From contig NC_007953.1 of NCBI RefSeq assembly GCF_000013645.1, forward strand, positions 930,001-994,000: a DNA stretch of 64,000 nt, in the 5' to 3' direction. A model generated the notes under the pieces. That model was not told the origin of the DNA, ran no database searches, and saw only the letters and a program-made list of their open reading frames with translations. The first letter of the stretch is position 1. The number at the start of each line of letters is the position of its first letter. The stretch comes from Paraburkholderia xenovorans LB400. Its GTDB lineage: Bacteria > Pseudomonadota > Gammaproteobacteria > Burkholderiales > Burkholderiaceae. Below are positions 35,877 through 44,048 of this stretch, piece after piece. Made by a program: the position numbers and the translations under genes.

Positions 35877-36695
35877 TTATTCGACTGCGGGGGCGCGTTC
35901 ACCATCGACTTCGACGGGCAGTTCGGCGCTTGCGCCCCACTCGCCCCACGAGGCCTGATAGACGCTGACGTTCGTATAGCCCGCATGGCGCAGCGCGAGC
36001 CATGTGCGCGATGCGCGAGGACCGCTGCCGCAATACGTCGCAATGGGCTGACCGGGCTCAAGGCCCAACGCGCCAAAGCGGGCCGCGAGCACAGTGGGCG
36101 TGTCGATGCGGCCGTCTGCGGACACTTCCTGACGGTTGTCCCAATGCAACGCGCCGGGAATATGGCCACGTCGCGCCGGGTTGGCACGCGTGCCGCGATA
36201 GTCGTCGAGTTCACGCGCATCGAGAACCCGCGTGGTGGCGTCCGCAAGATTCGCGGAAAGACCGGAGGCGGTGGCGAGAAGGTGACGCCGCGGGTTCAGC
36301 GTCAGGTTCACCGCCGTCGTCTGGGGCCCGATCGTTTCCAGCTCCACTCCTCGCAAAGCTTCAAACGGGCCGTTGAATACCGTGACCCGCGCGAGCCCGG
36401 CGTAATCCAGTGCCCACGCAACGCGTGCCACGCCGCCGTCAAGGGTCTCGCCGTAGATCAGCACAGTCGAGCCGGTCTGGACGCCAAGCGTCGAGAGTAG
36501 CCACTGGAGCCGGCTGTCGTACTGTTGTACCGACGCACGGTCGGTCTTAGGCAGCGCGGCAAGAGAAGGTTCGACCCGCAGCGCGCCTTTGAGGTGGCCC
36601 TGCCAGTAAGCGTCGTGTGAACGCACGTCCAGAATCACTGCGTGCTGCAGCAGGCGCGGCAGATCTGAAATTTCGACTAATGAAAGGATTGTCAT
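35877..36695 (-). CDS. Rhodanese-type sulfurtransferase (thiosulfate/3-mercaptopyruvate)
   Basis: A 272-residue tandem rhodanese. The N-terminal non-catalytic half (VILDVRSHDAYWQGHLKGALRVE) is followed by the active half with VLDARELDDYRG and the loop TYCGSGPRAS around residue 218, where the cysteine carries persulfide. It is the first gene of the organosulfur operon, 28 nt upstream of the dioxygenase. It may handle sulfane sulfur or thiosulfate formed from the imported compound. The 36696-36969 stretch upstream holds the divergent promoters. Confidence 0.9.
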   Translation of the reverse strand: MTILSLVEISDLPRLLQHAVILDVRSHDAYWQGHLKGALRVEPSLAALPKTDRASVQQYDSRLQWLLSTLGVQTGSTVLIYGETLDGGVARVAWALDYAGLARVTVFNGPFEALRGVELETIGPQTTAVNLTLNPRRHLLATASGLSANLADATTRVLDARELDDYRGTRANPARRGHIPGALHWDNRQEVSADGRIDTPTVLAARFGALGLEPGQPIATYCGSGPRASRTWLALRHAGYTNVSVYQASWGEWGASAELPVEVDGERAPAVE

Positions 36696-36738
36696 GTCAG
36701 ATGTAAGGAGAAGACCGCAATCTCATTGGCGCACATCA

Positions 36739-36754
36739 GGTTAGTGCACAAACC
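36739..36754. promoter_or_regulatory. Imperfect palindrome GGTTAGTGCACAAACC, candidate operator
   Basis: Fourteen of 16 bases are symmetric about the centre of GTGCAC. It lies 44 bp upstream of the rhodanese start. A related sequence (13 of 15 shared bases) is found at 36941, at the other end of this divergent control region. The MarR-domain protein encoded downstream at 38630 is a candidate binder. Confidence 0.5.
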
Positions 36755-36940
36755 ATGAGTTGGTAATCCGGGGGAAGTTCGTTTGGCGAAATCGTATTGG
36801 AAAACCGTCAGACGGCAAATCTCGAATACTTGTTAGCATAGTGATAATCTGCATTTAGATTCATTAAAATAGGCGTCAAACTGATGTACGACCGTGCTCG
36901 CACATCTCCCGATGTCTACGGCCAGGGACCTGTCATCTTT

Positions 36941-36956
36941 AGTTAGTGTGCAAACC
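36941..36956. promoter_or_regulatory. Second copy of the GTTAGTG-AAACC site next to the DHA2 gene
   Basis: GTTAGTGTGCAAACC ends 13 bases before the ATG of the DHA2 transporter, so a bound repressor would block its transcription or initiation. Its similarity to the 36739 site suggests one regulator acts on both divergent units. Confidence 0.45.
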
Positions 36957-36969
36957 TCAAGCTTATTTC

Positions 36970-38376
36970 ATGCTCGACGCTAAAACGGATTTTCGTCCGC
37001 TATCGCTGCTAGTCGGCAGCGCTTTCTTCATGGAGCAGCTCGACTCCACGATCATTGCGCCTGCTGTGCCTCAAATGGCCAAGGCGCTCGGCGTCGGACC
37101 TTTGAGCCTCGACCTGAGCATGACGGTCTACCTGCTATGCAGCGTGATCTTCATTCCGTTAAGCGGCCTGCTAGCCGGAAGAATGGGAACGCGCAGCACG
37201 TTGCGACTCTCGCTGCTGGTCTTCGTGCTGAGTTCCGCGGCGTGCGGCATCGCGAGCAATCTTGCGGTGCTGATCGCCGCGCGCGCAGTGCAGGGGTTCA
37301 GTGGAGCGCTGATGGTCCCGGTCGGGCGCATCGCGATAGTACGTACCACGCCACGGGAGATGCTGGTCCCTGCGCTCGCCTGGATGATTACACCGGCCAT
37401 GCTCGGGCCCTTGCTAGGGCCGCCACTCGGGGGCGTCATTGCGACGTTCGCCTCATGGCGATGGATCTTCTTTCTTAACATACCCATCGGTCTTGCCGGC
37501 TGCATGCTGGCCGAGCGCATCGTGCCGCAGATTATTGACGACGAGAAACCTTCGTTCGACTGGCGGGAATGGACGTTCCTATCGCTGGCGCTCGCCGCGC
37601 TCGTCGCCCTGCTAGAGCTGGCGCATCATACGGACGTGCGTTGGCAGTTGTCTGCCGCGCTCGCGACATTGCTGGGGGTTTCGACAGGACTTTATCTATT
37701 TTTCGCGCGGCGCAGCGCGACCCCGCTACTCGACTTTTCGCTTTTACGCTTCGAGACATTCCATACATCGTTCTGGGCCGGAAGCATCGTGCGGATCGGC
37801 TACGGCGCAGTGCCATTCCTGTTGCCGCTCATGCTGCAGATCGGCCTGGGCTATAGCGCGATAGAAAGCGGAGGGGTACTCCTCGCGAGCGGCGCGATCG
37901 CGCTTGTGACGAAAACACAAACAACAGGCTTATTACGTCGTTTCGGCTTTCGTAACCTTTTAATCCTCAATGGCATCCTGTGCTCGACTGCCCTCGTGCT
38001 GTGCGCAGCTTTTCGCTCGGATTGGGGTATTCTCCTGATCGCGCTCGCCGTGTCGGCCGGCGGTTTCTCGAGGTCAGTGCAGTTCAACGCACTGGCGGCA
38101 ATTGCCTATGCTGATCTTCCAACACAGAAGGTCAGCGCGGCGACCACGCTCAACACCGCCGCACAGCAGCTTGCGGTGCTGCTCGGTATTTCGCTGGCGG
38201 TCGTCATCGTAGGTCTATCCGCGCATCTCGGGTTGCGCGCGAAGCCGGACGCACTCGATTTTTCCCACGCATTCGTCGTGGTAGGACTTATCGCGATGGC
38301 CAGCGTGCCCTTCTGCTTCCGCCTTAGCGCTCACGCGGGACTTAAGATGAGTGGCCACATTGCGCGTAACGGATAG
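36970..38376 (+). CDS. MFS efflux transporter, DHA2 (EmrB/QacA) family
   Basis: About 468 residues with 14 predicted helices. The N-terminus SAFFMEQLDSTIIAPAVPQMAK carries the DHA2 motif in TM1. A GMGTRSTLRL-type loop follows, and LAWMITPAMLGPLLGPPLGG is motif C-like at TM5. The ATG at 36970 is preferred; an upstream GTG at 36946 lies inside the proposed operator. It probably exports a toxic organic compound. It lies eight bases upstream of an antitoxin-like gene and the PIN-MarR gene, suggesting co-transcription with its regulator. Confidence 0.88.
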   Translation: MLDAKTDFRPLSLLVGSAFFMEQLDSTIIAPAVPQMAKALGVGPLSLDLSMTVYLLCSVIFIPLSGLLAGRMGTRSTLRLSLLVFVLSSAACGIASNLAVLIAARAVQGFSGALMVPVGRIAIVRTTPREMLVPALAWMITPAMLGPLLGPPLGGVIATFASWRWIFFLNIPIGLAGCMLAERIVPQIIDDEKPSFDWREWTFLSLALAALVALLELAHHTDVRWQLSAALATLLGVSTGLYLFFARRSATPLLDFSLLRFETFHTSFWAGSIVRIGYGAVPFLLPLMLQIGLGYSAIESGGVLLASGAIALVTKTQTTGLLRRFGFRNLLILNGILCSTALVLCAAFRSDWGILLIALAVSAGGFSRSVQFNALAAIAYADLPTQKVSAATTLNTAAQQLAVLLGISLAVVIVGLSAHLGLRAKPDALDFSHAFVVVGLIAMASVPFCFRLSAHAGLKMSGHIARNG

Positions 38377-38384
38377 ACAAGAGA

Positions 38385-38633
38385 ATGCAAGCAAGGCACC
38401 GGAAGGAAAAAGTTCGCATCATTCGGCAAGGCAACTATCTGCTGCTCACGTTGCCGGAGAGCACGATCGAGGCGCTCGCCTTACGCGAAGGCCAGGAGGT
38501 CGAGATCGGCATGAACGACCGGGGTCGTTTTGAGGTCGACTGCACAATCGATCCGCCGGCGCCGCTGAAACTACTCCGCCAGTTCCGGGGACTGCTTGCC
38601 GGCAGTTCAACGACCGAAGGCGCTTCGTCATGA
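38385..38633 (+). CDS. AbrB/MazE-like antitoxin
   Basis: An 82-residue protein with a swapped-hairpin AbrB pattern: VRIIRQGNYLLLTLPESTIEALALREGQEVEIGMNDRGRFEVDC at about 10-52, then a short C-terminal tail (PLKLLRQFRGLL) of the type that wraps a PIN toxin. Its stop overlaps the next ATG by four bases (38630-38633). Such pairs are antitoxin and VapC-type toxin. Here the partner PIN domain is fused to a MarR regulator, so this protein may now act as a DNA-binding partner rather than a plain antitoxin. Confidence 0.75.
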   Translation: MQARHRKEKVRIIRQGNYLLLTLPESTIEALALREGQEVEIGMNDRGRFEVDCTIDPPAPLKLLRQFRGLLAGSSTTEGASS

Positions 38634-39541
38634 CCCGCAACTTCGCTGACGCCAGCGTGCTCCGGTTGCTGTTCGGCGACGACTCCGCTCGTGCCGACCA
38701 GGCCGAGAACGTCATCGCGCAAGGCGTTGTCGTCACCACGCAGGTACTGGAGGAGCTCGCGCAGGGATTGCGCAGCGAGGCGCAGTTGGGCTGGCCAACA
38801 ATCCGCGAGATCCTCGCAACCATCCGTACACATTGCCGGACCGTCCCCACACACGAGGACCTTAACGGCGCGATCGCACTGGCAGAGGCACACAGTCTGA
38901 GCTTGACACAAAGCACGCTGGCCCTGGGCGCACTCGCCGCCGGCTGCACGTACTGGTACTCGGCGCGCTTGTCGGATGGCCAGACGATAGGCGAGAAGCT
39001 AACCGTCCGCAACCCGTTTGGAGATAGTGTCAAGACGGAGAGGAACACAAGCGCCGCTCTGCGCAACAAGCCACGAGATGCAAAGCAGAGGCTCGCCCTG
39101 CTCTATGCCCGCCCCGGCTTCATGTTACGCCGGGCGAATCAGATCGCCGTTGGCATTTTTGAAAACGCGTGCGCGGGCGTTGGACTCACGGGGGGGCAAC
39201 TTTCGGTGCTTACCGTCGTCAATGCTCATCCGGGTATCGATCAGGCTACCCTTGCACGAGCGATCGGCTTCGACAAGGTGACGACTTCGCACCTTGTGCG
39301 CGGATTACAAACCCGAAGCTTGATAACCAGAGCGGCGGCTGATCACCGCCGCGGGGTATCACTACAACTGACCGCTGATGGAAATGAGCTGCTCGATCGT
39401 GCTGATCCGTTCCTTGAACTCGCCTATAAACAACTGGCGTCTGCGCTGGCACCTCGCGAATATGCGCAATTGACTGAATTGCTCGGCAGACTGAACGAAA
39501 GACTCGACTCAAGGGCTCGTGCACCGTTACGCCCACTTTGA
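38630..39541 (+). CDS. Fusion of degenerate PIN (VapC-like) domain and MarR-family regulator
   Basis: 303 residues. Residues 1-130 are PIN-like: FADASVLRLLFGDDSARADQ AEN, VTTQVLEELAQGL and the end KLTVRNPF. The first two acids (D7 and the Glu of VLEEL) remain, but the third position reads LSLTQS instead of an Asp-containing LSxxDA, and the fourth reads AGCTYWYSARL where an Asp is usual, so nuclease activity is doubtful. Residues about 150-300 are a MarR winged helix (LYARPGFMLRRANQIAVGIF, HPGIDQATLARAIGFDKVTTS, RAAADHRRGVSLQLT). No good internal start separates the two. A MarR directly after a DHA2 pump is the classical repressor layout. Confidence 0.8.
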   Translation: MTRNFADASVLRLLFGDDSARADQAENVIAQGVVVTTQVLEELAQGLRSEAQLGWPTIREILATIRTHCRTVPTHEDLNGAIALAEAHSLSLTQSTLALGALAAGCTYWYSARLSDGQTIGEKLTVRNPFGDSVKTERNTSAALRNKPRDAKQRLALLYARPGFMLRRANQIAVGIFENACAGVGLTGGQLSVLTVVNAHPGIDQATLARAIGFDKVTTSHLVRGLQTRSLITRAAADHRRGVSLQLTADGNELLDRADPFLELAYKQLASALAPREYAQLTELLGRLNERLDSRARAPLRPL

Positions 39542-39559
39542 TGCCTCCGACTTCTCCAT

Positions 39560-39874
39560 CAGGTGCGCGCTAAATCCGTGGCGACCCGCCAGGGACGTTG
39601 GGAGACTGGAGGCAGCCCCAGGCGCTGCAGACTACGACGCACGCGTTCGGCACTCGCCAGCTGGCCGTGGGTGCACAATTGCCGCGCGATACGAGGACGG
39701 CCGTAGCTGGCGCGACTGGCGCGATGAAGCGCCGCCACCCTCGTATCGAGTCCTGTGTTGGCCGGCGCTCGCTGGCTCGGCCCATGGATATGCCACTGGC
39801 AATATCCGGCCCGACTGATTCGGCAAGCCGGATGACCTCAACCTGAATTCGCCCGTGTACCGCCGTTTCGACAC
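39560..39874 (-). mobile_element. Remnant of an IS3-family transposase pair
   Basis: On the minus strand an ATG at 39874 starts MSKRRYTGEF, the usual OrfA beginning, followed after a frame change by VEVIRLAESVGPDIASG. A deletion then joins it to an OrfB-like segment reading LHRASRASYGRPRIARQL and ERVRRSLQRLGLPP. No intact frame, catalytic DDE set or terminal repeats are visible, so it is dead. It sits directly after the PIN-MarR gene and shows past rearrangement here. The rest of the 455-nt gap (39542-39996) holds no gene. Confidence 0.6.
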
Positions 39875-39996
39875 CTCTATGTATTCAGATGAGCCGGGCC
39901 GCAGGCGTCTCTCGCCATATCATCCATGACGGATTCGCTCGCGCCCGGCAGACCATCCAGCAACAGGGCCACGGTCCGACAAAGCGAATCGTTTCA

Positions 39997-41115
39997 TCAA
40001 AATAGATGCAAAATACCCAACTGCAAGCCGATCAGGTTCCTTCCATTAATGTCCGATCCGGTGAAATTGGGTGGAGCTCCGGAACCACTAAACCGGAATC
40101 CAGCATTGTTTTCGTTTTTCATTAATCCCGCTGAACCGTAGAAGCTGGTTCGCTTTGAAACACTATAGATGAATCCGACATTTCCCCCATACACGTCATT
40201 CCCTTGACCGCTTTGGTCACGAATCATACCGATGAGAGCACCAATGGTAAAAGCGGGAGAGATTCGATAATCTACGGATACCTGAAACACGTTATAAAAT
40301 CGCTGGACATCGGGGGTGGTCCCGAGAACATAATTGTTCGGAACACTAATCGCGCTCAAGATTCCCACTGCGTCATTCCCACTGGCACTCGATGTCGCAT
40401 TGTTGCTGTGAATGTAGGCAAAGTAGAACTTGCCTCTGCCATAGTCATAGTTGGCAGTAAATTGATGATATTGAACCACCTCTTTATAGATTGCACTGGC
40501 TAGCGGGACCGCGACGGTTCCTACGTAGGCAGCCTGATATGGCCCGTGCGCCCAGTCGACCCAGATTTGATAAACGGCACCGCGATTCAACCCACCTCCC
40601 GCGATACCGGGCATTGCATAGTGCGCCTCAATCTGAAAGTCATAAACACGTGGTGACTTGTACACAATGTCATCGTCGTAGCGCCCCGGAAGACCGAAAT
40701 TGTTCACAATAGAGGTCAGCATCGCGCGAGATGACCAGTCAATTTCCGGAGAACTATTAAATGCCGCCGAGTTCTGTCGGCCGACGCGAAATTGCCCAAC
40801 CGGCGTGTTGATGCCGACCCATGCCTGCCGATCAAAGAGCCGGCTGCTGTCTGCCAATGCGCCGCTATCGGCGTTGAACCCACTTTCCAGTTGAAAGATA
40901 ATTTGATAGCCGCCACCGATATCCTCAACTCCCTTGAACCCGATTCTGCTGCGAGCGAGTGCGCCGTCCCCCAAGGCCACCAGCGACTTACCGCTGCTTG
41001 TGTGCTCATAGGCTACGAACTGGTCCAGGATACCGTATAGGGTCACAGAGGACTGTGCTCGACAGACAGTGCAGAAAGACAGGAATAACATTAGTAATGC
41101 AAATTTTCTGATCAT
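39997..41115 (-). CDS. Burkholderiales-type outer-membrane porin
   Basis: A 372-residue porin with signal MIRKFALLMLFLSFCTVCRAQ and a mature start SSVTLYGILDQFVAYEHT. RIGFKGVEDIGGGYQIIFQLESGF and the terminal LQLGILHLF match the family. It is the last gene on the minus strand below the LivHM permease (231-nt gap) and may supply the outer-membrane channel for that importer. Its coding part is lower in GC than the neighbouring catabolic genes, which may reflect a separate origin. Confidence 0.92.
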   Translation of the reverse strand: MIRKFALLMLFLSFCTVCRAQSSVTLYGILDQFVAYEHTSSGKSLVALGDGALARSRIGFKGVEDIGGGYQIIFQLESGFNADSGALADSSRLFDRQAWVGINTPVGQFRVGRQNSAAFNSSPEIDWSSRAMLTSIVNNFGLPGRYDDDIVYKSPRVYDFQIEAHYAMPGIAGGGLNRGAVYQIWVDWAHGPYQAAYVGTVAVPLASAIYKEVVQYHQFTANYDYGRGKFYFAYIHSNNATSSASGNDAVGILSAISVPNNYVLGTTPDVQRFYNVFQVSVDYRISPAFTIGALIGMIRDQSGQGNDVYGGNVGFIYSVSKRTSFYGSAGLMKNENNAGFRFSGSGAPPNFTGSDINGRNLIGLQLGILHLF

Positions 41116-41346
41116 GAAATTGTCTCCAAATCGTTATTCATATTTAAAGCTACAGAGATTCAATCAACGTCGGCCTTTCCAGCATCATATTTCGATGCAT
41201 GCTTGACAACCGACGCTAATGTTCTTCGTATCAGTCTGAACCGGCAACGCATCGGATTCGCTGCCCGAAGCGGATGTGCCGATACTTCCCGCACGCTACG
41301 TGTCGACTGCGTGGCGACCGCTTATAACGCTCGATGCTTGACACAA

Positions 41347-43317
41347 TTAATTCGATCCATCCGGAGAAACAGCATCCGGAGCTGACAACCGTGTCACGCC
41401 GACCGTGGTTGCCCGCGCCGCCGGGCGACTGCGCCGGTAGCGCCTGCGTTCGAAGAAATCGAGCCATGTACCGACCACGCCCTTGCGTAACGTGAGCACG
41501 CACAGCACGAATGTCACACCCTGGATGATCAGCACCCAGGAGCCTGTACTGGCCAGGTAATGCCCCATCGAGACCACGATGACAGCTCCGACCACTGGTC
41601 CCAGAATCGTCCCGGCTCCTCCGATCAGGACAATCAGCAAGACCTCCGCGGAAGTCGTAAAAAACAGGTTATTGAGTGTTGCAACCTGAAAGACGATTGC
41701 CATCGTGCCGCCAGCGAGGCCCGACAAACCAGCGGATATGGTGAAGGCGATCAGCTTGAGCCGGTCGGTGTCGTAGCCGAGCGAGACCGCTCGCTGCTCA
41801 TTGTCGCGAATTGCTCTCAATACTTTTCCAAACGGAGAGCGAACCGCTCGGTGAACTACCGCGAAACCTGTCAGGAACACCGCGAGCACGAAATAGTAGA
41901 GCACCGCATCCTGATGAAGGCTGAATAGCCCGAACAACTTGCCGCGCGGCACATCTTGCAGACCGTCTTCGCCCTTGGTCCAAGACGCCTGCACACCATA
42001 AAAGTAGACCAGTTGTGCGAGCGCCAGCGTAATCATCGCGAAGTACAAACCCCGGCGCCGGATCGCTATCGCACCGACGACCAGTCCGAGCATCGTGGAC
42101 GCCAGCGTGCCAAGCAGGATGGCGAGTTCCGGCGAAATGCCCCAGAACTTCGCGGTCTGGGCGGCAACATAGATTGCCGCACCGAAGAAAGCCGCATGAC
42201 CGAAAGCCACCAGCCCGACATAGCCGAATATCAGGTTGTAAGCGCAGGCGAACAGCGCAAAGCACAGGATTTCCATCAGGAAAGTCGGGTATACGAAGTG
42301 AGGCGCCACGATACCGAACCCACCGAGGAACAGCAGATATAGCCATTCCCGATGCGTGCCGAGCCGGCTGGAATCCGTACTGGCGGTACCTGGTACGGCC
42401 GTATGTGTCGATTCGCTGAAAACGCCGAACAGCCCTTGAGGCCGCACCACCAGGACAATCGCCATGATCACGAAAATCACGGTGCTCGATGCTTGCGGAT
42501 AAAAAACCTTCGTTAGTGCTTCGATCAAACCAAGCGCAAAACCACTAAAGATGGCGCCGAAGATCGATCCCATCCCGCCGATTACGACGATCGCGAATAC
42601 CACAATAATAATATTCTGGCCCATCTGCGGACTGACCTGGTAGATCGGCGCCGCCATGAGTCCGGCCAACCCTGCCAGTCCGACGCCAAGCCCATACGTC
42701 AACGTTAGCATCCGCGGCACGTTGATGCCGAACGATTCCACCACGACTGGGTTCTCGGTGGCCGCGCGTAGATAAGCCCCAAGGCGCGTGCGCTCGATCA
42801 GATACCAGGTGCCGAAGCAGATCAGCATCGAAGCCGCCAGCACCCATGCCCGGTAAAACGGCAAATACAGGAACCCGAGGTCCCAACCGTTTGCCAACTC
42901 CAGCGGCACGTCATAAGGCTTGCCGGACGAGCCAAACCCAACATGAAAGATGCCTTCAATAACAAGCGACAGGCCGAGCGTCAGCAGCACGCCGTACGAC
43001 GGATCGAGCTTGTACGCCCTGCTGATGAACAGCTTTTCGGTCAGAACGCCCACCGCACCGATGGCGAGCGGAACGATCACGAGGGCCGGCCAGTAACCGA
43101 CCGAAGGCAGTCCCAAACCCGGGAACAGCGTCGGCAAGCCTAACAGGAACCAGCCGAGGAACGCGCCCAGCATGAACTGCGCGCCGTGCACAAAATTGGC
43201 GATCCTCAGCATTCCGAAGATCACCGCGACCCCAAGGCTCATCAGCGCATAAAACGAGCCATTGACCAGCCCGATCAGCAATTGGCCGGCAATCGCACCA
43301 ATAAAATCAGCGTTCAT
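41347..43317 (-). CDS. Fused branched-chain-type ABC permease (LivH-LivM)
   Basis: About 656 residues. The first half (MNADFIGAIAGQLLIGLVNG, VAVIFGMLRIANFVHGAQFML, to about residue 295) is LivH-like. The second half (from about 335: LCFALFACAYNLIFGYVGLVAFGHAAFFG) is LivM-like, so two normally separate permeases are one protein. The ATG at 43317 has an AGGG site; an alternative ATG at 43329 overlaps the LivF stop (ATGA). Such importers carry aromatic acids, amides or amino acids. The matching binding protein is probably that at 54638, 11 kb away. Confidence 0.9.
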   Translation of the reverse strand: MNADFIGAIAGQLLIGLVNGSFYALMSLGVAVIFGMLRIANFVHGAQFMLGAFLGWFLLGLPTLFPGLGLPSVGYWPALVIVPLAIGAVGVLTEKLFISRAYKLDPSYGVLLTLGLSLVIEGIFHVGFGSSGKPYDVPLELANGWDLGFLYLPFYRAWVLAASMLICFGTWYLIERTRLGAYLRAATENPVVVESFGINVPRMLTLTYGLGVGLAGLAGLMAAPIYQVSPQMGQNIIIVVFAIVVIGGMGSIFGAIFSGFALGLIEALTKVFYPQASSTVIFVIMAIVLVVRPQGLFGVFSESTHTAVPGTASTDSSRLGTHREWLYLLFLGGFGIVAPHFVYPTFLMEILCFALFACAYNLIFGYVGLVAFGHAAFFGAAIYVAAQTAKFWGISPELAILLGTLASTMLGLVVGAIAIRRRGLYFAMITLALAQLVYFYGVQASWTKGEDGLQDVPRGKLFGLFSLHQDAVLYYFVLAVFLTGFAVVHRAVRSPFGKVLRAIRDNEQRAVSLGYDTDRLKLIAFTISAGLSGLAGGTMAIVFQVATLNNLFFTTSAEVLLIVLIGGAGTILGPVVGAVIVVSMGHYLASTGSWVLIIQGVTFVLCVLTLRKGVVGTWLDFFERRRYRRSRPAARATTVGVTRLSAPDAVSPDGSN

Positions 43318-43325
43318 CACTGCCC

Positions 43326-44048
43326 TCATACGCCAAGGTAGTTGTGGATTTTTTCGCGGCAGGCGTGCAGTTCGTCGCGCGTGAATTGATCGATCACACG
43401 ACCGTTTTCGACGAAATACGCGTGGTCCGCAACCGTCGCCGCAAAATTGAAGTTCTGTTCAACCAGCACGATCGTGAAGCCTCGCCGCTTCAGGGTTCGA
43501 ATGATTTCGCCGATCCGCTTGACGATCACCGGCGCCAGACCTTCAGTCGGCTCGTCAAGTAGTAGCAGCCGTGCCCCGGTATGCAGAATTCGTCCGATCG
43601 CGAGCATCTGCTGCTCACCACCCGACAACTGGGTTCCCTGCGCTTTGCGGCGTTCGATCAGGTTGGGGAAAAGCGCATGGATTTCCGCAACCGGCATTCC
43701 GCCAGCACGGATGACGGGCGGCAAGCCCAGGTTCTCCTCCACCGTCAGGCTGGAAAAGATCCCGCGCTCCTCCGGGCAAAACGCAATCCCGTGCCGCGCG
43801 ACATCGAACACGCGTTTATCGATCAACTCCTGCCCATTGAAGCGGATTGATCCTGACTTCTTGCGGATGATTCCCATGATCGCCTTCAGCGTGGTCGATT
43901 TTCCCGCGCCGTTGCGACCCAGGATCGACGTCACCTCCGCTTCGCGCACGTTGAACGCCATCCCATGAAGCGCCTGGCTATCATCGTACCAGGCGTTAAG
44001 GTCGCGTACGGCCAGTAGCACGCCGGGCTGTTTCGCGGCATCAGACAT
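43326..44048 (-). CDS. Branched-chain-type ABC transporter ATPase (LivF)
   Basis: A 240-residue ATPase. Walker A GRNGAGKSTTLKAI is at about 40-53, the signature LSGGEQQMLAIGRILH near 140, and Walker B LLLLDEPTEGLAP follows. The short length and the HGIAFCPEERGIFSSLTVEENL Q-loop are typical of LivF. Its start overlaps the end of LivG by eight bases, and its stop overlaps the alternative permease ATG, so LivG-LivF-LivHM form one operon. Confidence 0.93.
   Translation of the reverse strand: MSDAAKQPGVLLAVRDLNAWYDDSQALHGMAFNVREAEVTSILGRNGAGKSTTLKAIMGIIRKKSGSIRFNGQELIDKRVFDVARHGIAFCPEERGIFSSLTVEENLGLPPVIRAGGMPVAEIHALFPNLIERRKAQGTQLSGGEQQMLAIGRILHTGARLLLLDEPTEGLAPVIVKRIGEIIRTLKRRGFTIVLVEQNFNFAATVADHAYFVENGRVIDQFTRDELHACREKIHNYLGV

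Noticed and set aside
34940..36247. Longer frame adding 133 residues to the TauD-type dioxygenase
   Set aside because: The added part overlaps the rhodanese gene in another frame and has no domain. The ATG at 35848 matches the family start.
38630..39123. Separate MarR gene starting inside the fusion
   Set aside because: The first internal ATG (39123) lies within the MarR domain and no GTG with a ribosome site precedes it, so the fusion reading is preferred.
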